This document shows positions 24,048-32,277 of a stretch of 64,000 nt of DNA, piece after piece. Position numbers and translations under genes: made by a program. The notes below the pieces were generated by a model. That model ran no database searches. It was given only the letters and a program-made list of their open reading frames with translations, and was not told the origin of the DNA. The stretch is from Flavobacterium aquicola. GTDB lineage: Bacteria; Bacteroidota; Bacteroidia; Flavobacteriales; Flavobacteriaceae. The DNA is taken from positions 190,446 to 254,445 of the forward strand of contig NZ_QUNI01000005.1 in the NCBI RefSeq assembly GCF_003385115.1, read 5' to 3'. Each line of letters begins with the position of its first letter. Positions within the stretch are counted from its first letter, which is position 1.

Positions 24048-26150
24048 ATTTTTCACGTTAATTTTATCGGCTCCTTTTGGCATTTCTGGAATCCATTTTG
24101 GCACTTTCCCAAAAGTGATAAAATGCGACACATGCGACAAGGCTGTCATAATAGTCGTTCCAAAAATGGAATGGAAGAAAGAAACAATTTTCAGCCCCGT
24201 TCTCATAATTGAAGTTGTTCCAGCCATGTGAGAACCAATGTAAGCAGCTGTTTTTTTATTGTTGGAATCCAGTTCATTGGCACGCCAGGTTTTTACAAAT
24301 TTTCCGGTATCGATATGAACAGGGCAGGCCAAGGCGCAAAGTCCATCGGTGGCACAGGTTTCGTCCAGCTGATAGGTAACGTCTTTTCTAATGTCTGCCA
24401 ATCGCTGCGGGTCATCATTGGATTCTTTCAATCGTGTTATTTCCCGTGCAATTACAATACGCTGTCTAGGCGATAAAGTTAAACCTTCGGATACGCAATG
24501 TGGTTCACAAAAACCACACTCCATACATTTGTCAACAATATTATGAGTTTCGGGCAGCGGTTTTAAATTTTTGAGATGTGCTTTGGGATCCGGATTGATT
24601 AAAACATCGGGATTGATTTTATTGTTTGGATCAAAAATAGTCTTGATGCGTTTCATGATTTGATAAGCTGCAGCTCCCCATTCTTTTTCCACAAAAGGAG
24701 CCATGTTTCGGCCTGTTCCGTGTTCGGCTTTTAATGAACCGTTAAAACGGTCAACAACCAAAACTGCCAATTCGGACATCAGTTTTTCGTAGCGATCCAC
24801 TTCGGATTGGTTCGAAAAGTCCTGTGAAAACACAAAATGCAGATTTCCTTCAAGGGCATGGCCAAATAAAACGGCATCGTGGTATTCGAATTTTTTGAAT
24901 AAATCTTTTAGTTCCAAACAGGCATCTGCTAGTTGAGGCAGAGGGAAAGCAACATCTTCAATAATTACCGTTGTTCCATTTTTTCGAAGCCCGCCAACTG
25001 TAGGCAGTAAGCCTTTTCGGGCTTTCCAGTTAAAATAATATTGTTTGGGATTGGATGTGAATTCATATTCTGCATAGGTCGGAATAGATTCAATTTCTAA
25101 ACGGACTTTAAGCTGTTTCAACAGCATATTGTCCAAATCATTATCCCGGCATTCAACTAATAGAGCACAAGCAGACTCAGGCAATGTTTTGAAATAATCG
25201 GGTGCGTCAGGATCATTTTCTACGGAGCGAATGGATTCTCGATCTAGTAATTCTACTGCGGCAACAGGCGCTGATTTTAATAAAATAGTGGCATTGCAGG
25301 CGTCCTGAATTGTTTTGAAAATTAACAAAGAACAGGATTTATGTTTTTCGTCTATAACCGTTTTGAAAGTCACATTCGAAATAAAAGCCAAAGTTCCCTC
25401 AGATCCTACCATCAAATGTTTGATAATCTCAATCGGATCCTGATAATCGACCAGAGCATTGATACTGTAGCCAGTTGTGTTTTTTATCTTAAATTTATTT
25501 TTTATCTGATGATAAAGCGTTTCGTCATTTTTGATCTGATCTCTTAGACTTTCGATTTCCTGAATTAAGGCAGATTGATTTTTTTTGAAAGCTTCAACAC
25601 TTTGTGTATCGGCGGTGTCAAGTATAGTTCCGTCATACAGTACAATTCGAATGTCGGCTATGGTTTGATAAGAGTTTTGTGCCGTTCCACAGCACATCCC
25701 GCTGGCATTATTGGCAACTATTCCGCCAATCATGCAGGCACCGATAGAAGCAGGATCGGGCCCGATTTTTAATCCGTGGGGAGCTAAGTGAATATTGGCT
25801 CTGGCACCAATAATGCCGGGTTCGAGCTTTACTTTTTCCTTGTTGTCAAAAAGTTCAAAGTTTTTCCAGCCATGCGTTGCAACTACCAAAACCGAATCCG
25901 TAATAGCCTGGCCTGATAAACTGGTTCCTGCCGCGCGAAAAGTTAGTGCAATATCGAGTTTTTTGGCTTGTTTTATAATTTCGACAATCTCGGCTTCGTT
26001 GTGTGCTAGAATGACGATTTTAGGAATCAGTCTGTAAAAACTCGCATCTGTTCCGTAGGCAAGTGTCTGCAAAGGATTGGTCAAAATACGTTTGGAATCA
26101 ATAGAAACTGATAAAATGTCTTTTAACTTTTGGTAGGAAGGTGCTAACAT
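24045..26150 (-). CDS. FAD-binding and Fe-S oxidoreductase, D-lactate dehydrogenase-like
   Basis: A 701-residue protein with an FAD-binding type-4 domain (residues about 35-220: FRAAGTSLSGQAI, GPDPASIGACMIGGIVANNASG), an FAD-oxidase C-terminal domain (about 255-520, ending LKAEHGTGRNMAPFVEKEWG) and a ferredoxin-like segment with CMECGFCEPHC and CATDGLCALACPVH. This is the family of membrane-associated D-lactate or 2-hydroxyglutarate dehydrogenases that feed the quinone pool. Full-length relatives continue into a cysteine-rich domain, which here is in the next ORF. The stop codon falls in a palindromic repeat, suggesting the split was caused by repeat insertion. Confidence 0.88.
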   Translation of the reverse strand: MLAPSYQKLKDILSVSIDSKRILTNPLQTLAYGTDASFYRLIPKIVILAHNEAEIVEIIKQAKKLDIALTFRAAGTSLSGQAITDSVLVVATHGWKNFELFDNKEKVKLEPGIIGARANIHLAPHGLKIGPDPASIGACMIGGIVANNASGMCCGTAQNSYQTIADIRIVLYDGTILDTADTQSVEAFKKNQSALIQEIESLRDQIKNDETLYHQIKNKFKIKNTTGYSINALVDYQDPIEIIKHLMVGSEGTLAFISNVTFKTVIDEKHKSCSLLIFKTIQDACNATILLKSAPVAAVELLDRESIRSVENDPDAPDYFKTLPESACALLVECRDNDLDNMLLKQLKVRLEIESIPTYAEYEFTSNPKQYYFNWKARKGLLPTVGGLRKNGTTVIIEDVAFPLPQLADACLELKDLFKKFEYHDAVLFGHALEGNLHFVFSQDFSNQSEVDRYEKLMSELAVLVVDRFNGSLKAEHGTGRNMAPFVEKEWGAAAYQIMKRIKTIFDPNNKINPDVLINPDPKAHLKNLKPLPETHNIVDKCMECGFCEPHCVSEGLTLSPRQRIVIAREITRLKESNDDPQRLADIRKDVTYQLDETCATDGLCALACPVHIDTGKFVKTWRANELDSNNKKTAAYIGSHMAGTTSIMRTGLKIVSFFHSIFGTTIMTALSHVSHFITFGKVPKWIPEMPKGADKINVKN

Positions 26151-26330
26151 AGCGATTGCATTTTATAAAGAGGGCTCAGATTTTTTTGTAATTAAAGTGT
26201 AAATTTAGGGATAAGTGTATGTTCTGCAATTTGAATTCTGTTGAATCTTTATAATTCTTATTGAGAAAAAATAAGCAATCAGATTTATGCAGATTTTTGA
26301 GGGATGCTTGCAAAAAAGCAAAATGTTTCT

Positions 26331-26402
26331 CGTTAGCCCCGATCGCAGTGGAAATCCTTTTGTGCCGGGGTTCGGCACACAAGATTGTAGCGGAGAGCGG
26401 GA
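26331..26402. repeat. Dispersed hairpin repeat D1
   Basis: Runs from CGTTAGCCCCGATCGCAGTGG to AGCGGGA. The central hairpin is TGTGCCG-GGGTT-CGGCACA with perfect 7-bp arms. The motif GATYGYA-RYGGA occurs on both sides of the hairpin. Other copies are at 49831-49905 (reverse) and 57604-57678; stem bases differ between copies but pairing is kept. Confidence 0.8.
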
Positions 26403-26437
26403 GGATTCCGGCTGAAAAGGCCTAATCTTTCTGCTCA

Positions 26438-26469
26438 AAAAAAAACGAAGCCAATTAGCCTCGTTTTTT
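26438..26469 (-). terminator. Terminator of the ACT-domain gene
   Basis: AAAAAACGA and TCGTTTTTT flank a short AGCC-containing loop. It lies 21 nt beyond the stop of the minus-strand gene and gives a U-tract on that strand. Confidence 0.7.
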
Positions 26470-26490
26470 GAATATAAAAGATTCCTTTAT

Positions 26491-27147
26491 CTAGTTTTTC
26501 AAATCTTTGATTACCTTGAAAGCTACATCTACTTCATTTTCGCTTACTAAAATAGTAAACTCATTAGAAGTTGAAATTACCTCGTTGATAATAATTCCTT
26601 CCCATGCCAAACGCTGGAAAATGAAATAATAAATCCCAGGAACTACTATATTTTCTTTTGGTAATTTAACAGTAATAGACGCCAGATTTTCTAGTTTTTG
26701 AATTAGTTTTTCTGATGAAAAATGCTTTTCCACCAAGTGATTTACGCTGTTACTCACAACAATATTTGTCTCATTAACTCCTTTGGATGAAGTATAAAAA
26801 ATATCTGGCAATGAATTGATATCGGTGATTAAATCGGCCTGTTTGTTCAAAACAGTATCCGAAACTACATAGGTATAATCTGTTAAAGCTGAACGTACTG
26901 TGATTTCGCCTATGTTTTTTATTACTTTATTAATTTTGTGATTTAATCGAAAATCTAATTCTTCCGTTAAACGTTTTAGAGCCATTACTACAGCTCCCTG
27001 TTTTACTTCTTTTCCAAATTCACTTTCCAATTCTGTCATGATATTTCGTGACAAAGAAGTCAGATTGATAATGCCTAGTGACAATGCATTCAGCAAAAAA
27101 GGTTTTGTTTTGATATAATTTTCAACAATTGAGGAAACTGTTTTCAT
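26491..27147 (-). CDS. ACT-domain protein related to aspartate kinase regulatory regions
   Basis: A 218-residue protein. The N-terminal third (IVENYIKTKPFLLNALSLGI, INLTSLSRNIMTEL, VKQGAVVMALKRL) is a small helical module, and the C-terminal part (LASITVKLPKENIVVPGIYYFIFQRLAWEGIIINEVIS, ending FTILVSENEVDVAFKVI) has the betaalphabeta rhythm and -PG-Y- turn of an ACT domain like those at the end of aspartate kinases. It lacks any kinase domain. Such stand-alone proteins in Bacteroidota are usually named after aspartate kinase, but catalysis is not possible. It has a near-perfect promoter and its own terminator, so it is a separate transcription unit. Confidence 0.7.
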   Translation of the reverse strand: MKTVSSIVENYIKTKPFLLNALSLGIINLTSLSRNIMTELESEFGKEVKQGAVVMALKRLTEELDFRLNHKINKVIKNIGEITVRSALTDYTYVVSDTVLNKQADLITDINSLPDIFYTSSKGVNETNIVVSNSVNHLVEKHFSSEKLIQKLENLASITVKLPKENIVVPGIYYFIFQRLAWEGIIINEVISTSNEFTILVSENEVDVAFKVIKDLKN

Positions 27148-27202
27148 AATCTTTAGGGGTTATTACGTAGTTAGTACTTAGTTTTTGGATCTAAATTCTT
27201 TG

Positions 27203-27232
27203 CAAAGATACATAAAAAACAATTTGTTACAA
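27203..27232 (-). promoter_or_regulatory. Promoter of the ACT-domain gene
   Basis: On the minus strand TTG (27230-27232) and TATCTTTG (27203-27210) are separated by exactly 19 nt, matching the TTG-N19-TAnnTTTG consensus. The start codon is 55 nt downstream. Confidence 0.75.
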
Positions 27233-27253
27233 ATATAACATTGTTAAATTTTT

Positions 27254-27643
27254 TTAAAAATGATAAAAAGCATTTATAAGGTGCTCAATAACAAAGGATT
27301 TTTCTTCTTTGTGACCCGAGACCGAAGGACGGACAGACGCAGTAATGGCAATAATGTCAAAACGCACATTAATATCCAAGTCTCTTTGGGTTACGTAAGC
27401 ATCTACAGCTTTTACTAAAAGCTGGATTTTTTTTGGTTTTACAAAATCTTGGGGCAGACCATATTCTAGAGACGAACGGGTTTTTACTTCTACTATAGCA
27501 AGAGTATCTTCTATCTGGGCAATAATATCTATTTCGGCTTTTTGAAACGTCCAATTTTTGTTTAGTATAGTGTAGCCATTTTTTTTGAGATATTCTACAG
27601 CAAGATCCTCTCCCAATTTCCCCAGTTCGTTGTGTTCTGCCAT
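27254..27643 (-). CDS. YraN/UPF0102 family endonuclease-like protein
   Basis: A 129-residue protein with the UPF0102 pattern: LGKLGEDLAVEYLKKNGYTIL, then EIDIIAQIEDTLAIVEVKTRSS, matching the E-x-D-(x)n-E-x-K core of PD-(D/E)XK nucleases of the Holliday-junction-resolvase fold. Length is normal (about 120). Its biological role is not established in any organism; in some genomes it lies near ribosomal or signal-peptidase genes. Here it stands alone on the minus strand upstream of the ACT-domain gene, divergent from sodA. Confidence 0.9.
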   Translation of the reverse strand: MAEHNELGKLGEDLAVEYLKKNGYTILNKNWTFQKAEIDIIAQIEDTLAIVEVKTRSSLEYGLPQDFVKPKKIQLLVKAVDAYVTQRDLDINVRFDIIAITASVRPSVSGHKEEKSFVIEHLINAFYHF

Positions 27644-27848
27644 TTTTTGAAAATTAGAAGTTATATAGTTACCGGCAAATCTGATTGATTTAAACCGATG
27701 AACGCAATATTTAATTTCAATTTTTGATTCATATTAATTAAACATAATTACAAAAATTACAGCTATTTTGATAACAAAAATAATGTACCATCATTTTAAT
27801 TGATGAAATTATAACAAAATAGAATTTTCAATTCCAAAGTTAAATGTT

Positions 27849-27856
27849 TAAATTTG
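27849..27856 (+). promoter_or_regulatory. -7 box of the superoxide dismutase gene
   Basis: TAAATTTG matches TAnnTTTG and lies 32 nt before the ATG. The -33 position holds only a TTT. Confidence 0.5.
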
Positions 27857-27888
27857 AATAATTTTATAAATCATTAAACAACTATATT

Positions 27889-28497
27889 ATGGCTTTTGAA
27901 TTACCACAATTACCTTATGCGTATGACGCATTAGAACCACATATCGATGCCCGTACAATGGAAATACACCATTCAAAACATCACAACGCTTACACTACAA
28001 ATTTGAATGCAGCTATTGCTGGAACGGATTTGGAAGGAAAAACAATTGAAAATATCTTAATTAATTTAGATAAATCTAATGCTGCTGTTCGTAATAATGG
28101 TGGTGGTTTTTATAATCACAACTTATTTTGGACTGTTATGTCAGCTGATGGAGGCGGATTACCAACTGGTGAATTGCTAGAAGCTATTGAAAGTTCTTTT
28201 GGAACTTTTGAAGAATTTAAAGCAAAATTTGCTAAGGCTGGTGCTACACAATTTGGTTCTGGATGGGCTTGGTTATGTGTACAAAAAGGAGGTAAATTAG
28301 ATGTTTGTGGAACTCCAAATCAAGACAATCCATTAATGCCAGAAGTAGGATGCGGCGGAACTCCAATTTTGGGTATGGATGTTTGGGAACATGCTTATTA
28401 TTTAAATTATCAAAACAGAAGACCTGATTATATTGAAGCTTTCTTCAGTGTAATTAACTGGACTGAAGTATCTAGACGTTTCGCTTTAGAGAAATAA
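27889..28497 (+). CDS. sodA: Superoxide dismutase, Mn/Fe family (Mn-type residues)
   Basis: A 202-residue cytoplasmic enzyme that dismutes superoxide to oxygen and peroxide. Metal ligands are visible in order: His in MEIHHSKHH (near 27), His in [11 protein letters not shown] (near 78), and Asp and His in [18 protein letters not shown] (near 164 and 168). The GGGFYNH and TPNQDNPLM segments carry the Gly and Gln typical of Mn-dependent enzymes; Fe enzymes have Ala-Ala-Gln at the first site. Metal use in vivo is still a guess, since some are cambialistic. It is monocistronic with a terminator. Confidence 0.95.
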   Translation: MAFELPQLPYAYDALEPHIDARTMEIHHSKHHNAYTTNLNAAIAGTDLEGKTIENILINLDKSNAAVRNNGGGFYNHNLFWTVMSADGGGLPTGELLEAIESSFGTFEEFKAKFAKAGATQFGSGWAWLCVQKGGKLDVCGTPNQDNPLMPEVGCGGTPILGMDVWEHAYYLNYQNRRPDYIEAFFSVINWTEVSRRFALEK

Positions 28498-28522
28498 AAA
28501 AATAGAATAAAGAACATAGAAG

Positions 28523-28564
28523 ATAGACGGACGAACCTAGATTTTGTTCGTCTATTTTTTTTTG
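28523..28564 (+). terminator. Terminator of sodA
   Basis: GACGAAC (28530-28536) and GTTCGTC (28546-28552) form a perfect stem, extended by ATAG/CTAT-type pairs and followed by a run of T. Confidence 0.8.
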
Positions 28565-28624
28565 ACACTTTTAATCTTTTTTCTATTCTCTCTTATTTCT
28601 ATTTTCTTTTTTGACTTTATGCCA

Positions 28625-28700
28625 ATAAAAAAGGTGAAATTTTACTTTCACCCTTTTTGCCCCAAATCTACCATAAACTTAACCTACTAAAAATTATGGT
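28625..28700 (-). ncRNA. Candidate small RNA, tandem copy 1
   Basis: Read on the minus strand, a promoter is followed by a stem with arms CTACCATAA/TTATGGTAG, then ATTTGGGGCAAAAAGG, then an intrinsic terminator (stem GGTGAAA/TTTCACC, 6 U). The predicted transcript is about 75 nt; the 5' end is uncertain by about 4 nt. Two more copies with the same order lie upstream at 242 and 479 nt. No reading frame is conserved. It resembles the kind of structured Flavobacteria-specific RNA described as Flavo-1, but I cannot confirm that identity. Confidence 0.7.
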
Positions 28701-28703
28701 AGT

Positions 28704-28732
28704 CAAATATACATAGTAAAAAACTATTTCAA
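28704..28732 (-). promoter_or_regulatory. Promoter of small RNA copy 1
   Basis: On the minus strand TTG (28730-28732) and TATATTTG (28704-28711) are 18 nt apart, matching the Bacteroidota promoter consensus. Confidence 0.65.
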
Positions 28733-28865
28733 TATTATTTTCGATAAACTGCTGATAAAATCGTTTAAAGTGTAATTAATTGATTATCAATGTATTTTAT
28801 TGTTGTTTATTTTGAAATTGATTTTTAAAACGAAACAATAAATTGAAAACGCTGATCACACATAA

Positions 28866-28941
28866 ATAAAAAAGGTGAAATTTTACTTCCACCTTTTTTG
28901 CCCCAAATCTACCATAAATTTAACCTACTAAAAATTATGGT
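28866..28941 (-). ncRNA. Candidate small RNA, tandem copy 2
   Basis: Same order of -7 box (TATATTTG, 28946-28953), CTACCATAA stem, TTTGGGGCAAAAAA and terminator as copy 1. In its terminator one base differs from copy 1: the minus-strand stem GGTGGAA/TTTCACC keeps pairing through a G.U pair, whereas the same change on the plus strand would be an A.C mismatch. This supports transcription of the minus strand. Confidence 0.7.
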
Positions 28942-29104
28942 AGTCCAAATATACGCTGAAATCAATTATATAAATATTATTTTCGATGAATGCCTGATAA
29001 AGTCGGTTAACATGTAATTGACTGATTTTCAGTAAGTTTTTATTGTTGTTTATCTGTTTTAACAAAACAAATTCTCTGCCAAAATAAAAACTGAGTTTAT
29101 GCCA

Positions 29105-29178
29105 ATAAAAAAGGTGAAATGTTACTTTCACCCTTTTTGCCCCAAATCTACCATAAACTTAACCTACTAAATTATGGT
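29105..29178 (-). ncRNA. Candidate small RNA, tandem copy 3
   Basis: Third copy with -7 box TATATTTG at 29183-29190, the CTACCATAA/TTATGGTAG stem with a loop shorter by 2 nt, TTTGGGGCAAAAAGG and terminator stem GGTGAAA/TTTCACC. It is the copy nearest purF, whose stop codon lies 70 nt further upstream on the minus strand. Confidence 0.7.
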
Positions 29179-29259
29179 AGAGCAAATATAATTTAGTACT
29201 TATGATTTTAAAAATAAATTCGATAAAGTACCTACAAACTCGATAATCGGTCAATTTCA

Positions 29260-31158
29260 TTAATATGCTCTTGCATCCTTACCTTCATAAAAATTCATAA
29301 AAGCTCTGTTAACCACGCGATTACCTCCTGGAGTAGGATAATCACCTGTGAAATACCAATCGCCTAAATTTTTCGGACAAGCTGTATGTAAATCTTCTAC
29401 TGTTTGGAAAATAATTTTTACTTCTGCATTAATTTCAGGTGAACTAAGCATTTCAGCTATTTTATCTGAGATTTCTTGCGGAGTGAAAGAATCATATATT
29501 GCGTTAACATAGTTTACAACATCATTATCATGGAAGTTCTCCTGTGCTTTACATTTAGCATAAACTTCATCTACGATATGATATAAGTTTCTTTCTTTCA
29601 ACAGTTCCAATGCCGCTCTAAAAGCAACTAATCCTTCTAGCTTCGCCATATCTATTCCATAACAATCAGGGAAACGGATTTGCGGAGCAGAAGAAACAAT
29701 TACAATTCTTTTTGGTTTTAAACGATCCATCATTTTGATAATACTCATTTTAAGAGTTGTGCCTCTTACAATACTATCATCAATAATTACCAGATTATCT
29801 GTTGGCTTGATTACTCCATAAGTCACATCATAAACATGGGCAACTAAGTCATCTCTGCTGCTATCTTCGGTAATAAAGGTTCTTAGTTTAGCATCTTTTA
29901 TTGCTACTTTTTCGGTTCTGATTTTTACCGAAAGTAATTTTTCTAAAGAGTCTACTGTTAACGTGTCTTTATTTTCGAGAATGAAATTTGTTTTTCTTTG
30001 ATTTAAAAAATCTTGAGCCGCTTCAACCAAACCATAAAAAGAAGTTTCGGCTGTATTCGGGATATATGAAAAAACAGTATTATCAGTATCGTTATCTATA
30101 GATTCTAATACCGCTGGCAAAATCAATTTTCCTAGATTTTTTCTTTCCTGATAAATTTCAGCATCACTTCCTCTTGAAAAATAAATACGTTCAAATGAAC
30201 ATGCTTTTTTTACAGTTGGAGCTAAAATTTCCTTCATAGAAATATCCCCATTCTTTTTGATAATCAATGCGCTTCCAGGATCAATTTCTTTTACTTTTTC
30301 AAAAGGAACATTAAAAACCGTTTGAATAACCGGACGTTCAGAAGCTACAACAACTATTTCATCATCTTGATAAAAATATGCTGGACGTATTCCTGCAGGA
30401 TCTCTAAATACAAAGGCATCACCATGACCTAATAAACCCGCCATTGCATATCCTCCATCTAAATTTTTGGATGAACGAGTTAATATTTTGGCAATGTCAA
30501 GTCTTTCAGCGATCACAGGCGAAGCTTCTCTTTTAGAGTAGCCTTCAGCTTTACAATCCTGGTACAGCTGCATTACTTCCTTATCAAGAAAGTGACCAAT
30601 TTTTTCCATTACCGTAACGGTATCTGCCATTTCTTTTGGGTGCTGTCCCAGCTCTACTAAATTCTGAAAAAGCTCTTTAACATTTGTCATATTAAAGTTT
30701 CCAGCCAAAATCAAATTCCTGTGCATCCAGTTGCTCTGACGTAAAAATGGATGAACGCTTTCGATGCTGTTTTTACCAAAAGTTCCATAACGAACATGTC
30801 CTAAATACAATTCACCTATATATGGAATGTTTGCTTTAAGCTTAGCTACATCATCTGCATACTCAGGATGAGCGTTCATTTCTTCGTTTACTCTTTCGTT
30901 TATTTGTTTAAAAACATCTTGAATAGGCTGTGCATGGTTTGAACGGACACGGCTTATATATCTTTCACCAGGTTCTACATCAAATTTAATACTTGCAAAA
31001 CCAGCACCATCTTGACCGCGATTGTGCTGTTTCTCCATCATCAAGTACATTTTTTGTATGCCGTAAAAAGCAGTTCCGTACTTTTCTTTGTAAAATTCCA
31101 GAGGTTTTAAAAGTCTAACTAAAGCTATTCCACATTCGTGTTTTAAAGCGTCGCTCAT
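29260..31158 (-). CDS. purF: Amidophosphoribosyltransferase
   Basis: A 632-residue PurF, the long form found in Flavobacteria (about 470-505 in E. coli and Bacillus). It converts PRPP and glutamine to 5-phosphoribosylamine, the first committed step of purine synthesis. Cys9 in KHECGIALV is the glutamine-hydrolysing nucleophile, exposed after removal of a short propeptide. The GATase part continues through YLGHVRYGTFG and a GYAMAGLLG segment, and the PRPP-binding motif VIIDDSIVRGTTLK is near residue 445. The enzyme has an extra C-terminal tail of about 90 residues with no known function. It is probably monocistronic. Confidence 0.95.
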   Translation of the reverse strand: MSDALKHECGIALVRLLKPLEFYKEKYGTAFYGIQKMYLMMEKQHNRGQDGAGFASIKFDVEPGERYISRVRSNHAQPIQDVFKQINERVNEEMNAHPEYADDVAKLKANIPYIGELYLGHVRYGTFGKNSIESVHPFLRQSNWMHRNLILAGNFNMTNVKELFQNLVELGQHPKEMADTVTVMEKIGHFLDKEVMQLYQDCKAEGYSKREASPVIAERLDIAKILTRSSKNLDGGYAMAGLLGHGDAFVFRDPAGIRPAYFYQDDEIVVVASERPVIQTVFNVPFEKVKEIDPGSALIIKKNGDISMKEILAPTVKKACSFERIYFSRGSDAEIYQERKNLGKLILPAVLESIDNDTDNTVFSYIPNTAETSFYGLVEAAQDFLNQRKTNFILENKDTLTVDSLEKLLSVKIRTEKVAIKDAKLRTFITEDSSRDDLVAHVYDVTYGVIKPTDNLVIIDDSIVRGTTLKMSIIKMMDRLKPKRIVIVSSAPQIRFPDCYGIDMAKLEGLVAFRAALELLKERNLYHIVDEVYAKCKAQENFHDNDVVNYVNAIYDSFTPQEISDKIAEMLSSPEINAEVKIIFQTVEDLHTACPKNLGDWYFTGDYPTPGGNRVVNRAFMNFYEGKDARAY

Positions 31159-31268
31159 TGTTTTGTTGTTTGTAGTTGTTGGTATTTATTGGGTCTTTAT
31201 TGTTTTATTTCAAAAATTAAATACTAAGCTAATTCTTATTGTTTTTTATAAACATAGCAGTACTAATT

Positions 31269-31293
31269 AAAAAAAGCCTCATAACGAGGCTTT
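31269..31293 (-). terminator. Terminator of the PfkB kinase gene
   Basis: AAAGCCTC and GAGGCTTT form a perfect 8-bp stem with a 5-nt loop. The A run on the plus strand gives a U-tract on the minus strand. It lies 7 nt beyond the kinase stop codon. Confidence 0.85.
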
Positions 31294-31299
31294 AGAACA

Positions 31300-32223
31300 T
31301 TATAATTCTATATCAAACTGGGTCAAAGATTTAAACTGTTTTAATCTTGAGACCACTTCATTCTCATCTAAATCAACCATCCTTTCTGTTCCAAATTTCT
31401 CTACACAGAAGGAAGCTAAATTCGAACCGTAAATTATTGCATTTTTCATATTATCGAAAGATACATTTTCACTTTGTGTAATATATCCTGAAAATCCTCC
31501 AGCAAAAGTATCTCCTGCACCTGTTGGATCAAAAACGTCTTCTAATGGTAATGCCGGCGCAAAGAAAATTTCTTTACCATGAAATAATAAAGCTCCATGT
31601 TCACCTTTTTTGATAACCACATATTTAGGTCCCATTTCATGAATTTTCGCAGCTGCTTTGACTAATGAATATTCACCAGAAAGCTGGCGTGCTTCTTCGT
31701 CATTTATCGTAATAACATCTACTCTTTTGATGATGTCTAATAATTCTGGCAGGGCACAGTCCATCCAAAAATTCATAGTGTCAAGAACTACTAATTTTGG
31801 TTTGGTTTCCATTTGATCCAAAACACTGCTTTGCACTAAAGGATGTAAGTTACCTAACATCACAATTTCGGCATTTTTATAATCTTGAGGTACTTTCGGC
31901 TGAAAATCTGCCAAAACATTAAGTTCGGTCACCAAAGTATCTCTTGAATTTAAATCGTTGTGGTACAATCCGCTCCAGAAAAAAGTTTTTCCGCCTTTAA
32001 CAACTTCAATTCCAGAAATATCAATATTTCTATCTGTTAGCAAATCCAAATATTCTTGTGGAAAATCATCACCTACTACAGAAACTATCGCAGATTTTAC
32101 ATTAAAAAAAGAAGCTGATATCCCTATGTATGTTGCCGCTCCACCAAGAATTTTATCTGTTTTTCCAAAAGGAGTTTCAATTGCGTCGAAAGCTACTGTT
32201 CCAACAATCAATAATTTATTCAT
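31300..32223 (-). CDS. PfkB-family sugar/nucleoside kinase
   Basis: A 307-residue ribokinase-fold kinase. The N-terminal LIVGTVAFDAIETPFG and GGAATYIGISASFF are the substrate-side motifs, and DPTGAGDTFAGGFSGY near residue 230 is the PfkB signature 2 with the catalytic Asp in GAGD. Many Bacteroidota carry this gene next to purF, as here (141 nt downstream end to start). Its substrate is unknown; an adenosine/inosine or sugar kinase role is suggested only by the neighbour. It has its own promoter and terminator. Confidence 0.88.
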   Translation of the reverse strand: MNKLLIVGTVAFDAIETPFGKTDKILGGAATYIGISASFFNVKSAIVSVVGDDFPQEYLDLLTDRNIDISGIEVVKGGKTFFWSGLYHNDLNSRDTLVTELNVLADFQPKVPQDYKNAEIVMLGNLHPLVQSSVLDQMETKPKLVVLDTMNFWMDCALPELLDIIKRVDVITINDEEARQLSGEYSLVKAAAKIHEMGPKYVVIKKGEHGALLFHGKEIFFAPALPLEDVFDPTGAGDTFAGGFSGYITQSENVSFDNMKNAIIYGSNLASFCVEKFGTERMVDLDENEVVSRLKQFKSLTQFDIEL

Positions 32224-32246
32224 TATATGAGTTTCGAATTAGGGTG

Positions 32247-32277
32247 CAAAGATACTCCATAAGTTGCAATATTGCAA
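32247..32277 (-). promoter_or_regulatory. Promoter of the PfkB kinase gene
   Basis: On the minus strand TTG (32275-32277) is followed after 20 nt by TATCTTTG (32247-32254). The ATG is 23 nt downstream of the -7 box. Confidence 0.65.

Larger units (their letters stand above)
28613..29230 (-). repeat. Three tandem units of about 240 bp carrying the small-RNA genes
   Basis: The -7 boxes of the three copies lie at 28704, 28946 and 29183, giving periods of 242 and 237 bp. The about 95-bp RNA part is nearly identical among copies. The spacers of copies 1 and 2 are also recognisably related (AATATTATTTTCGATRAA, TGTAATT, TTTATTGTTGTTTAT); copy 3 keeps only ATTCGATAAAGT. This fits tandem duplication with selection on the RNA part. 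This 760-bp gap has no protein gene. Confidence 0.75.

Noticed and set aside
28613..29200. Three regularly spaced repeats considered as a short CRISPR array
   Set aside because: Spacing is 237-242 bp, the repeats are about 95 bp, spacers are related to each other, and each repeat holds a promoter box and a terminator. No cas gene is in the window.
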